Below are positions 1 through 6,869 of a stretch of DNA of 7,887 nt, piece by piece. The position numbers and the translations under genes are program-made. The stretch covers positions 1 through 7,887 of the forward strand of contig JALSIF010000310.1 in assembly GCA_026981635.1 (NCBI GenBank). The letters are read 5' to 3'. The stretch comes from a bacterium (GTDB taxonomy: Bacteria > 4484-113 > JALSIF01). The notes beneath the pieces were generated by a model, which saw only the letters and a list, made by a program, of their open reading frames with translations, was not told where the DNA came from and searched no databases. Each line of letters starts with the position of its first letter. The stretch's first letter is position 1.

Positions 1-1734
1 TATCATCAAGCTGAAGTGCCGGAGCGGCTGTCAGGGGAGGTTGCCAGACAGCTCCTGGACTTGGCTGAGAGCCAGACCGGGAGCGAACAGCCAGCGGTGA
101 TCTCCAAATACCTGGTTGGCCTGCCCGGCAAGCGGCTGGGGCAGGCGGAGCTGGAGAGATTGCTGGACGAGGAGCCCCTGGCCGGCCTGGCACTGCTGGA
201 AAGGCTCCAGCCAGAGGGTCTGTTTACTCCGCCCACCGAGGAGGAGCTGATCCTGCAGACCATCGCCCGACTGGCCAAGCCCAACCCGCCGGTGCTCTTC
301 CTGACTCCATTGGGTAGCCGGGCGGCGGAACTGGCCGAGGAGCTTTGGGCCAAGGGGGCGCTCACCGTGGGTGATGACTCGGTTGGTGGACTGGTCCGGC
401 TACTTCAGCTCCTGGTCATCCATGCAGTGCGCATCTGCAACCAGCCCCGCTCCGACCCCCAGAGCTTCCGTGAGTTTCAGGACCGCTATCGCTTTGGCTG
501 GGTGCTGGTGAGCCGGGAGCTTAGCCCGCTGGAAAGTTTTGCCCTGGAGCAGATGGCCGGCCTGGGGATAAGAATCCTCAGCCTGAGACGCCTCCCTCTA
601 TCCCCCTCCCTCTACACCCGAGGTAGGGGTGAGACTCTGATAAGAACACTGGACACCTGGATTGAGTCTCGTGCTCCCTACCGCAACTTTGATTTTGAGC
701 GCGATCTAACCACCGGCTATGAGCGCTGGCTGGCCAGGAACCCGGGAAGTTTCCTGCTGGTGAGGAATCAGGGGGGGATTGACGGAGTAGAGACCCGCGG
801 GGTAGGGGCAAGGGCCCTGGGCATCGTGATTGACCTGCCCGAGCGGGATATCACCCTGGAAATCACCGACTACCTGGAAGAGCTGCTTACCCGGCTGGTG
901 GGCAAGCGGTTCTTCGGTCCCGCAGGGGAGGTAAGTCTTGCCGAACATCGGGTTGACCCGGAGGAGGTGGGGCGGGCCATCTATGACTTTCTGAAGTCCC
1001 ACTTCCACCTGGGCAAGGTGGGAGTGAGCGTGGTCTATGACCAGCACCGCCTGGAACAGATCCAGTCGCTGGTCTACTCCTTCCGCCTGCGGCGCCGGGA
1101 CGAGCTCAGGCGTCGCTCGGAGCTTGAGTCTCCCTTCTTCGTTTCCCTCAAGCACTCCCACATCACCCCCGACTACCTGGGCATAGCCACCGCCTCACAC
1201 CCCCCCATGCATGGCGAGCGCTACAGCGAGATCATGACCCGAGCCCTGCTTACCCCCGACCCCACCTACCTGCCCATCAAGAAGGGCCCCCTGCTTGATC
1301 CCCACACCAGGGAGTTTGCTGGGGTAAACAAGCTCTTCAAGCTGCTTACCGATGGGCGAGTTCGCCGGGTCCAGCTCCACTCAGTGGAGGAGTTTCCCCT
1401 CCCCTCCTCCCTCTGCTTTGACAACGCCGCCTTGAGGCTCCCCGACGGCAGGGGGATTGTTCTGGTGGACAGGGACTATCAGGGCAACGTCCCCGGCCTG
1501 GGCAGGATGGAACAGATCGTTGCCCAGATGGTGGGGAGGCAGGTGGCGGGGAGGCTGGGCTTTGCCGACGACTACCTCTCCTCGGACAACTTCCTTCGCG
1601 GTAGCGGGGGCTGGAAACGGGTGGTCTGGCTCACCAGCCGAGTAAAGGAGAAGGCAGGCCAGCGGGGAATAGAGCTTGACCTGCCCACCGAGCAGCGTAC
1701 CGTTTCCCTGACTGGGATTCCCTCCCGGGGCTGA
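1..1734 (+). CDS. Acetyl-CoA synthase (AcsB/CdhC)-like protein lacking the A-cluster ligands, 5' partial
   Basis: The reading frame is open to the window edge, so the N-terminus is missing; the GTG at base 16 is probably not the true start. Residues here are numbered from that GTG. The visible 577 residues can be laid on Moorella ACS: about 70-210 match the end of domain 1 (helical FREFQDRYRFGW segment, LPLSP), about 215-365 match domain 2 (ALGIVIDL against PLGILVDI), and about 370-560 match catalytic domain 3. Strong anchors in domain 3 are GIVLVDRDYQG against GIMITTRDHAG and GGWKRVVWL against GGIARIVWM. In authentic ACS, four cysteines bind the [4Fe-4S] cluster and a Cys-Gly-Cys binds nickel. 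Here those positions are S377, H380, G389 and H399, and S465-L466-C467. Only C141 and C467 are cysteines in the whole visible protein, so canonical acetyl-CoA synthesis is not expected. Homology is from remembered family sequence; function is unknown. The YbjN-like gene follows after 21 bases. Confidence 0.75.
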   Translation, partial: YHQAEVPERLSGEVARQLLDLAESQTGSEQPAVISKYLVGLPGKRLGQAELERLLDEEPLAGLALLERLQPEGLFTPPTEEELILQTIARLAKPNPPVLFLTPLGSRAAELAEELWAKGALTVGDDSVGGLVRLLQLLVIHAVRICNQPRSDPQSFREFQDRYRFGWVLVSRELSPLESFALEQMAGLGIRILSLRRLPLSPSLYTRGRGETLIRTLDTWIESRAPYRNFDFERDLTTGYERWLARNPGSFLLVRNQGGIDGVETRGVGARALGIVIDLPERDITLEITDYLEELLTRLVGKRFFGPAGEVSLAEHRVDPEEVGRAIYDFLKSHFHLGKVGVSVVYDQHRLEQIQSLVYSFRLRRRDELRRRSELESPFFVSLKHSHITPDYLGIATASHPPMHGERYSEIMTRALLTPDPTYLPIKKGPLLDPHTREFAGVNKLFKLLTDGRVRRVQLHSVEEFPLPSSLCFDNAALRLPDGRGIVLVDRDYQGNVPGLGRMEQIVAQMVGRQVAGRLGFADDYLSSDNFLRGSGGWKRVVWLTSRVKEKAGQRGIELDLPTEQRTVSLTGIPSRG

Positions 1735-1755
1735 GGACTGATAGAATCGCCTCCA

Positions 1756-2175
1756 ATGAGCCACCACGAGACCATAGGCGGCTTCCTCAACAAGCGGGGC
1801 TACCCCCACCGGGTGCGGGAGCTGGAGGAGGGACTGATCCTCTATGAGGTGGCCTTTGAGGAAGAGATTGATGGCGAGCCCGACTTTCTTATCCTGGTGG
1901 ACGAGCAGGCCGCCCCCCCTTCTGGCAAGTTCATCCTTCCCCTCACCGAGCGGGTTAGCGACGAGCTAAACCGCGAGCTTTTGATGGCCAACCTGGAACT
2001 GGAGGTGGGCTCCTTCGCCCTCAGTGAGGACCCCTCCGGCTATGTGGCTACGGCAGGTTTTCTGCTAGAGGGACTAGGCGAGAAGGAGCTAGAGCGCTGC
2101 CTGGATGGGACGGTGAGCGCTGCGCTGCTCTTCTTTGAGCAGTTTGGCGACCTGGAGGGGGACAGCAAAAGTTAG
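1756..2175 (+). CDS. YbjN-like / type III secretion chaperone-fold small protein
   Basis: This encodes a 139-residue acidic soluble protein with no signal peptide or membrane segment. The layout resembles the YbjN family and its type III chaperone-like alpha-beta fold: a short N-terminal helix, two strands (about 28-36 and 42-48), a central helix beginning LNRELLMANLELEVG (about 71-85), a strand pair (FALSED and YVATAGF), then LEGLGEKELERCLDGTV and a long C-terminal helix. In YbjN-type proteins the central 'N-x-x-L-x-x-G-x-F-x-L' and 'L-x-G-L-x-x-x-E-L' patterns recur, and both are visible here. Family members are often small accessory or chaperone-like proteins without enzymatic activity. 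The start is ATG 1756; the only purine-rich stretch upstream (GAGG at 1734-1737) is too far away for a good ribosome site, so translation may be coupled to the ACS-like gene ending 21 bases earlier. A chaperone-like role for that neighbour is possible but only inferred. Confidence 0.6.
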   Translation: MSHHETIGGFLNKRGYPHRVRELEEGLILYEVAFEEEIDGEPDFLILVDEQAAPPSGKFILPLTERVSDELNRELLMANLELEVGSFALSEDPSGYVATAGFLLEGLGEKELERCLDGTVSAALLFFEQFGDLEGDSKS

Positions 2176-2196
2176 GTCAACTGCCAAGCCTTACCC

Positions 2197-2206
2197 AAGG
2201 AGGAGG
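2197..2206 (+). promoter_or_regulatory. Strong Shine-Dalgarno site of the PCC-domain gene
   Basis: The purine run AAGGAGGAGG lies five bases before ATG 2212. It is the strongest ribosome-binding site in the window and fixes the start of the PCC-domain gene. The two genes upstream in the same block lack a comparable site, so this gene is probably translated more strongly and independently. Confidence 0.8.
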
Positions 2207-2211
2207 AAACC

Positions 2212-2649
2212 ATGGAGTATGCCCGCCACGGAGACCTGATTGCGGTCCACCTCAAACCTGGTGAGCGGGTGATGGAGAAGTTCAAGCAGCTTGCCGAGGA
2301 GGCCGGGATTCGGGCCGGCTTCATCCTCGGCGGGATCGGCATGCTGAAGGAGATTGAGCTGGGCTACTTTGTGGGAGAGGGGAAATATGCGACCAAGACC
2401 TTCAGTGGTCCCCACGAGCTATTGGTCCTGCACGGTAACCTGAGCCGCTACCAGGACTCCCCCCTGCCCCACATCCATGCCATCTTTGGAAAGGAAGACT
2501 ACTCCACCTTCGGCGGTCACCTGGTGGATGCGGTGGTGGAAATCACCCTGGAAGTCTCCATCCTTGACCTCACCGGGTCGGTCTCCATGGTGCGCCACCT
2601 GGACGAGCGCTTCAAGCTTCCCGAGCTCTGGGTGGGGATAAGGGACTAG
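2212..2649 (+). CDS. PCC/DUF296-domain protein
   Basis: This encodes a 145-residue single-domain protein matching the plants-and-prokaryotes conserved (PCC, DUF296) family. Visible hallmarks in order: an N-terminal strand with LKPGERVMEKFKQLAEEAGI (about 17-36), the AGFILGGIGMLKEIELGYF core (about 35-53), a strand with HELLVLHGNLS, then PHIHAIFG (about 86-93), FGGHL (about 102-106) and VVEITLEV. The family forms trimers. In prokaryotes it occurs as stand-alone proteins of unclear role; in plants it is fused to AT-hook motifs. The paired histidines in PHIH and the histidine of GGHL are conserved in prokaryotic members and have been seen close together, possibly binding metal. 'DNA-binding' is a common database label, but no DNA-binding motif is visible here. 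It is the last gene of the block, 36 bases after the YbjN-like gene. Confidence 0.88.
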   Translation: MEYARHGDLIAVHLKPGERVMEKFKQLAEEAGIRAGFILGGIGMLKEIELGYFVGEGKYATKTFSGPHELLVLHGNLSRYQDSPLPHIHAIFGKEDYSTFGGHLVDAVVEITLEVSILDLTGSVSMVRHLDERFKLPELWVGIRD

Positions 2650-2661
2650 GTAGAAGAAATC

Positions 2662-2677
2662 CCAGGACAACTCCTGG
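2662..2677. terminator. Hairpin between convergent genes, possible bidirectional terminator
   Basis: A perfect six-base stem (CCAGGA / TCCTGG) with a CAAC loop sits in the 39-base gap between two convergent stop codons. On the plus strand it is followed by CCTTTG, a poor U-tract. On the minus strand it is followed by GGATTTCTTCT, moderately T-rich, so termination would work better for the NHL-protein transcript. The stem is short and the tracts are weak, so this is a modest call resting mainly on position. Confidence 0.45.
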
Positions 2678-2688
2678 CCTTTGCCCGA

Positions 2689-4989
2689 CTAAACGGGTGG
2701 CAGTTCGGCGGTGAGCCTCAGCTTCTCGTCAGCCTGCTTGGGATCGTCCACCACGTGGGCCTCCACCGGGAAGGTGAGCTCTTGGTGGGCGCAGCTTGCC
2801 GGCCCCGGGTTGGAACCGTTCTTGCAGTAGTAAACGTCCACCTTGACCACAAACTTGCAGCTGCGGCCCGGCTCAGGGAGGCAGGTGGGGATTACCGAGA
2901 CCATGGAGACGTCGTGGATGTGGTGGTAGGGCACCTCCAGCACCTGGCGACTGAAGTTCACCCCCGGCTCCTCAGAGTAGAAGGTGACCTTTAAGGGGAC
3001 ATCCCGGTAGAAGTGGTAGCCGGGGGGTAGTTTCAGGTCAAGCTGGAGGTTGATGCTGCGGCCCTCAAAAAGGTTGACGCTCACCCGCTCAAAGCGCTGG
3101 CCCGGCTTCTCCGAGACCTCGTCCTGGCGGGGATAGCTTCCCGAGACGACCGGTGAAGAATGGGGAAGAATGCGACCTATTCCTTTCACGGTAAGGGAGG
3201 ACACCTCCTTGCGCTCAAGGTCAAGCAAGCGGATCCGGTGGTTGTTGGTGTCGGCCACCAGAAGCTTTCCGCCCAGCCAGGCAAGCCCGCTGGGCTCAAA
3301 GAATCTGGCTCTCTCGAACCCTCCATCAAGCTCACCAATACTACCACTCCCGGCGAGGCTAATAACCTTACCCGTGGCCGGGTCAATCCGTTTAATTTTC
3401 TGGTTGAAGGTGTCAGCAAGGTAGAGCACCCCCTCCCCCGCCACGATCCCCAGGGGGTGGGTGAAGCGGGCCTCGTTTCCCACCCCGTCCCGGTCGCCAT
3501 ACTCCTGGTAGTATCCCCCCGCCAGGGTGGTTACCCTGCCGCTGGCAAGGTCAATCTTCCTTACCGCGTTGACCTCACTGTCGGCAACGTAAAGGGCACC
3601 GTCCAGGTAGGTGATGCCTGAGGGCTGGGCGAACTCGGCAAAGCGGCGCTCGCCGTCCACCCTCCCCTCCAGGGAGCTTCCCGCGTAGTGCTCCAGGCGG
3701 TTGGTGGAAAGATTCAGTCGCCAGATGGTGTGGTTTCCCGCCATGGCGATGTAGAGGAAACGGCCCTGAGGCTGATCCACCAGCACCAGATCCCAGGGAG
3801 AGGTTATTTCCACCTTGAGGGGATCATCCCCTCCCCTGCCCGGCCCCATAAGCTGGCGGCCCGTCCCCGCCACCGTCTCTACCACCCGGCGGCGAAGATC
3901 GGCCCGGCGGATGAGGTGGTTGCCGGTGTCTGCGATGTAGAGCTGGTCCTCCTCCGGGTCGTAGGCTAGCCCCTGGGGGCGGTTGAAGCTTGCCTCGGCG
4001 AACTTCCCGTCCTCCCTGCCAACTTGACCTGAGCCGATCACCGCAAGGGCGTTTCCTGCAAGGTCGGTGACCACAATCCGGTTGTGGCCGCTGTCGCTGA
4101 TAAAGATGCGCCCTCCTCTCTGGTCCACCTCAACCTTGCCAGGGTAAGCAAGCTCCTCCACCTTCCTTCCCAGGGCCAGGCTCTCAAGCGGGAGGGGCGA
4201 GTCGGCAAGCAGTCCCTGCTCCCCAAAGTAGTTCAGTCCCTCCTCAATGAGGGCCTCTATCTCGTCGTAGTTGCCCTCCCCCAGCCAGACCTTGATGACC
4301 TTGCCGTCAGGGGAGATGAGTACTGCGGTGGGCCAGGCGCGGATGTGGTAGGCCCGCCAGATGGCAAAGCGGCTGTCCACCGCCACCGGGTGTCTAATTC
4401 CCATCCGGCGCACCGCCTCCTCCACCACCTGGGGATCCTGCTCATAGTCAAAGGCGGGAGAGTGGACTCCAATGAAGACCACCGGCCGGCCGCTAAACCT
4501 CTCCTCTATTTTCTTCAGCCCTGCGATGAAGTGGTGGCAGTTGATGCAGCTAGAGGTCCAAAAGTCAAGCAGAACCATCCGTCCACGGAGCTCTCCGGCA
4601 AGACGGAGGGAGGCACCACCGGTGTTGAGCCAGGCTACAGCTCCCTCAAGTTCAGGTGCAATGATTGCCCTGGCCTCAAGCATCCTCCTGAGCTCTGCCC
4701 TCACCCTGGGCTTGTCAAACAAACTCTCCCCCTCCTTTGATCCCCCGATCTGAGGGCCAACCCGCAGAAAGCCCCAGTTTAGTCCCACCACCAGCAATAC
4801 CCCGAACACCACCAGATAGGCCAGCAGCTGGCTCAACAGGGGCTCCCGTACCGCTTGGGGAGGATGCTCAGGCCGGACCAGATTGGGGTCTTTGGTGTAG
4901 TACTCCTCGGGCTGGGGACTGCCCCCCCGGATCTCGGTGAACTCCAGCGGGTCCCGGGGAGGTGGCGGGGGAGGAGACTGGGGCTTCAT
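2689..4989 (-). CDS. Membrane-anchored thioredoxin-like/NHL-repeat protein, NHLRC2-like
   Basis: This encodes 766 residues. Order: a proline-rich cytoplasmic N-terminus (six prolines at 6-11), one membrane segment (about 55-75), a thioredoxin-like domain (about 110-260), a six-bladed NHL propeller (about 270-570) and a C-terminal beta domain (about 590-766). The thioredoxin active site is SSCINCHH, with cysteines 148 and 151, and WPTAVL carries the cis-proline. NHL blades are marked by repeats such as SDSGHNRIVV, ADTGNHLIRR, AMAGNHTIWR, ADSEVNAVRK, ADTFNQKIKR and ADTNNHRIRL. The architecture and the CINC motif match animal NHLRC2 and its bacterial relatives; the N-terminal anchor places the domains outside the membrane. 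The C-terminal domain has further cysteines (YYCKN and ASCAH). The likely role is thiol-disulfide exchange or protein scaffolding, with the substrate unknown. ATG 4989 was chosen because a longer frame to 5064 would run into tRNA-Leu; no convincing ribosome site precedes it. It may be co-transcribed with the tRNA. Confidence 0.9.
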   Translation of the reverse strand: MKPQSPPPPPPRDPLEFTEIRGGSPQPEEYYTKDPNLVRPEHPPQAVREPLLSQLLAYLVVFGVLLVVGLNWGFLRVGPQIGGSKEGESLFDKPRVRAELRRMLEARAIIAPELEGAVAWLNTGGASLRLAGELRGRMVLLDFWTSSCINCHHFIAGLKKIEERFSGRPVVFIGVHSPAFDYEQDPQVVEEAVRRMGIRHPVAVDSRFAIWRAYHIRAWPTAVLISPDGKVIKVWLGEGNYDEIEALIEEGLNYFGEQGLLADSPLPLESLALGRKVEELAYPGKVEVDQRGGRIFISDSGHNRIVVTDLAGNALAVIGSGQVGREDGKFAEASFNRPQGLAYDPEEDQLYIADTGNHLIRRADLRRRVVETVAGTGRQLMGPGRGGDDPLKVEITSPWDLVLVDQPQGRFLYIAMAGNHTIWRLNLSTNRLEHYAGSSLEGRVDGERRFAEFAQPSGITYLDGALYVADSEVNAVRKIDLASGRVTTLAGGYYQEYGDRDGVGNEARFTHPLGIVAGEGVLYLADTFNQKIKRIDPATGKVISLAGSGSIGELDGGFERARFFEPSGLAWLGGKLLVADTNNHRIRLLDLERKEVSSLTVKGIGRILPHSSPVVSGSYPRQDEVSEKPGQRFERVSVNLFEGRSINLQLDLKLPPGYHFYRDVPLKVTFYSEEPGVNFSRQVLEVPYHHIHDVSMVSVIPTCLPEPGRSCKFVVKVDVYYCKNGSNPGPASCAHQELTFPVEAHVVDDPKQADEKLRLTAELPPV

Positions 4990-5019
4990 TACATTAGGGG
5001 CCCATTTCCAGACCTGGAC

Positions 5020-5107
<88 letters not shown>

Positions 5108-5120
5108 ACGGTCAGGGTTG

Positions 5121-5148
5121 ATTCTAGCGCTCCCGCCGGTGCCGTCAA
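5121..5148 (-). promoter_or_regulatory. Sigma-70-type promoter for tRNA-Leu
   Basis: Reading the minus strand, TTGACG (5148-5143) is followed after 16 bases by TAGAAT (5126-5121), each matching five of six consensus positions. The expected start of transcription falls a few bases before the tRNA 5' end at 5107. The match, spacing and position all agree. No separate promoter is visible between the tRNA and the NHL gene, so this may also drive the NHL gene. Confidence 0.65.
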
Positions 5149-5203
5149 CAGTCTCCGCCAGACCCAGCGGGACAAGATTTACTACCCCCGGCAGGGAAAA
5201 AGC

Positions 5204-5232
5204 TTGCTAGCTTGGGGCAAAGGTGTTAAAAC
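5204..5232 (+). promoter_or_regulatory. Candidate promoter of the envelope gene cluster
   Basis: In the locally AT-richer stretch between tRNA-Leu and the envelope genes, TTGCTA (5204-5209) is followed after 17 bases by TAAAAC (5227-5232), preceded by a TG at 5224-5225 as in extended -10 promoters. Each box matches four of six positions, so this is moderate support. A 17-base imperfect palindrome with five-base arms (CAGGT / ACCTG, 5241-5257) follows and would lie at the start of the leader. The rest of the 5108-5264 gap shows nothing else recognisable. Confidence 0.4.
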
Positions 5233-5264
5233 TTTGTGGGCAGGTGTTAGCAACCTGTTGGCAC

Positions 5265-5271
5265 GAGGGGG
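5265..5271 (+). promoter_or_regulatory. Shine-Dalgarno site fixing the start of the AMIN-like gene
   Basis: GAGGGGG lies eight bases before ATG 5280. It supports that start over the GTG at 5223, which would add 19 residues ahead of an otherwise ordinary signal peptide and would overlap the candidate -10 box. Confidence 0.65.
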
Positions 5272-5279
5272 TGTCGGTG

Positions 5280-6026
5280 ATGGCAGGCAGGCTGAGAAAT
5301 GGGCTTGGCAGACTGTTTTCGGCTCTCCTACTTGCTTGGTTGTGGATGGCGGGGGCGGCGACGGCCGGCCCATGGACATCCCCCGGTCGAGCGGTGGCGG
5401 GAGGCAGACCAGGAGTTGTAGCAACCATAGAACAGATCCGCTTCGGACGCCACCCCAACTTCCACCGCACGGTGCTTGACCTGGTGGCCGGCAAGGCGGG
5501 AGAGACCCACAGCTATCTAGGCCTCCACCCTCGCTACTCCATTGAGTATCGCGACTTTCCCAGCCGGCTAAACATCTACTTTGAGGATGTCTACGTGGAG
5601 CCTACCACCAAGGTGATGAGTAAGCACCAACTACCCTTTGAGCTCATTTCCGACCGCACTGGCAAGGTGGTGAAGCTGACTCTCTTTCTGCCCGGACCCT
5701 CCGAGTTTCGGGTGATTGAGGTTGACGACCCGGCCAAGCTAGCCATTGATATCAGGCCGGTGAGCAACCCTTCCCCAAAAAAGAGGGTCTATGCCATCCA
5801 GGTCTATGGCTTTGCCAGTCTGGACGATGCCCTCAGGGTGCTAAGTTCAGGCCAGCTTGACCGCAGGATGTTTGACCTCTTTGTGGTTGAGGGTACCCCT
5901 CTCATTGAGGCGGCCCTGACCGACTACCAGCTAGCCAGCCGTCTGGCCCTGGAAATTGAGGATGAGCTGCCGGGGGTAAAGGTGGTTGTAAGCGAGCGCA
6001 AGGCGGACAGCCTGCCGGTCATCTGA
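5280..6026 (+). CDS. Exported protein with AMIN-like domain and C-terminal SPOR-like region
   Basis: This encodes 248 residues from ATG 5280. A Sec signal peptide is clear: arginines at 4, 6 and 11, a hydrophobic core (12-25), and a likely cut after ATA at residue 29. Residues about 46-160 resemble the AMIN/AMIN-like fold: IEQIRFGRHPNFHRTVLDL, then YSIEYRDFPSRLNIYFEDV, then VVKLTLFLPG and FRVIEVDDPAKLAIDI. AMIN domains target envelope proteins to peptidoglycan or secretin complexes. After a short linker, residues about 168-240 (YAIQVYGFASLDDALRVLSS and later LALEIEDELPGVKVVV) have the strand-helix pattern of a divergent SPOR domain, which in other proteins binds denuded glycan at division sites. 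No amidase or other catalytic domain is present, so this is probably a binding or adaptor protein at the cell wall. The SPOR call is the weaker of the two. It is the first gene of a four-gene cluster. Confidence 0.75.
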   Translation: MAGRLRNGLGRLFSALLLAWLWMAGAATAGPWTSPGRAVAGGRPGVVATIEQIRFGRHPNFHRTVLDLVAGKAGETHSYLGLHPRYSIEYRDFPSRLNIYFEDVYVEPTTKVMSKHQLPFELISDRTGKVVKLTLFLPGPSEFRVIEVDDPAKLAIDIRPVSNPSPKKRVYAIQVYGFASLDDALRVLSSGQLDRRMFDLFVVEGTPLIEAALTDYQLASRLALEIEDELPGVKVVVSERKADSLPVI

Positions 6027-6054
6027 GCCGAGGGGAGACTAATATTTCACCAGG

Positions 6055-6336
6055 ATGAGTGACCAGACCCTAGGGGTCCTGATCATGTCCCTCAGCCTCG
6101 TGGTGCTGATGATCATCTACTACCGGAGTAAGGTGCGGATGGCTGGCCGGATTGAGCGCTTCATCCGCGAGACCGAGATGCTCTCCCAACAGGGGAAGCG
6201 GGTAAGCGGAAAGCTTAGCCAGGAGCAGCGCCTGAGGAGACTCGCGCGGGGAAGACTTATCGGGGTAGACCGGGGCTACCTCACCGAGCGGGAAAGAAGA
6301 CTTCTTCGTCAGCTTGATAGGGGGGGCCATGGCTAG
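6055..6336 (+). CDS. Small single-pass membrane protein, unrecognised
   Basis: This encodes 93 residues. A hydrophobic segment (about 6-23, ending MIIYY) is followed by a strongly basic tail rich in Arg and Leu. The tail has two likely amphipathic helices, around RIERFIRETEMLSQQGKRVSG and around LTERERRLLRQLDR. The topology is probably N-out with the basic tail in the cytoplasm. I do not recognise a family. ATG 6055 is the only possible start near the frame opening (stop at 6040-6042); a GGGGAG run at 6032-6037 is farther away than usual for a ribosome site. It starts 28 bases after the AMIN-like gene and overlaps the next gene by 8 bases, so it is part of the same operon. Confidence 0.72.
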   Translation: MSDQTLGVLIMSLSLVVLMIIYYRSKVRMAGRIERFIRETEMLSQQGKRVSGKLSQEQRLRRLARGRLIGVDRGYLTERERRLLRQLDRGGHG

Positions 6337-6835
6337 GCCGGACAAGCGAGGAAAGAGAAGATTCAGCACCCGAGGCAGAGGAAGGCGGCTGGGTTGGCCC
6401 CGGGTGGTGGGAGAGCTGTTTCTCATCTTGCTTCTCAGCTTGCTTCTCCTCTTCACCTTGGGGGTGGGGGGGATAACCTACATGCTCGGCTTTCGCATCC
6501 TGCCCAAGATAAACACGGTCAGCTTTGACGAGCTCACCGCCCGCATCGCCACCTATCAGCGCTACTTTGACTCCCTGGCCGAGCGGGGAGCGGAGGTGAT
6601 CTACGCACCCCCCTATCAGGTTGAGGGAGTGCGCTACTTCTCCTGGACGGTGCGGGAACCGGGCAAACAGGGGGCAGTGATCTACAACTGGAAGTATGAG
6701 CTGGAGACGGAGGAGTTCACCGCCCTCACCAAAGAGGCCTATCATCTGGACCAAAGGCTGGGCTTTCGCTCCAAGCCAGGCTTTAGCGAGGGAGAACGGG
6801 AAGCGGTGGCCGAGGCCAAGGGAGAGGGTGAATAA
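6329..6835 (+). CDS. Bitopic membrane protein with basic N-terminus, unrecognised
   Basis: This encodes 168 residues from ATG 6329. The first 25 residues are extremely basic (DKRGKRRFSTRGRGRR), followed by a long hydrophobic segment (about 27-52, LFLILLLSLLLLFTLGVGG). The remaining 115 or so residues are probably outside the membrane and include strand-like stretches such as VEGVRYFSWTVRE and GAVIYNWKYELE. The tail is charged and probably disordered (GEREAVAEAKGEGE). I recognise no family. ATG 6329 is preferred over the in-frame TTG at 6314 because a GGGGGGG run lies just upstream (6320-6326). The start lies inside the last codons of the previous gene, suggesting translational coupling and perhaps interaction of the two membrane proteins. 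Confidence 0.75.
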   Translation: MARPDKRGKRRFSTRGRGRRLGWPRVVGELFLILLLSLLLLFTLGVGGITYMLGFRILPKINTVSFDELTARIATYQRYFDSLAERGAEVIYAPPYQVEGVRYFSWTVREPGKQGAVIYNWKYELETEEFTALTKEAYHLDQRLGFRSKPGFSEGEREAVAEAKGEGE

Positions 6836-6869
6836 TCACCTCCCCGGTCGGGTCTGTTAGATTGGTGAA

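Noticed and set aside
16-18. GTG as the true start of the ACS-like gene
   Set aside because: The frame is open upstream to base 1, there is no ribosome site, and comparison with Moorella ACS predicts roughly 130 further N-terminal residues outside the window.
706-1161. 151-codon open frame on the minus strand
   Set aside because: It is antisense to the ACS-like gene, whose plus-strand frame shows clear family motifs; no recognisable protein is encoded on the minus strand.
4084-4740. 218-codon open frame on the plus strand
   Set aside because: It lies entirely antisense to the NHL-repeat gene, has no domain or plausible protein composition, and is explained by the high GC content.
5200-5213. 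Palindrome AAGCTTGCTAGCTT as an operator
   Set aside because: It overlaps the candidate -35 box, but five-base arms around a four-base loop are short and there is no second copy; too weak to call a regulator site.
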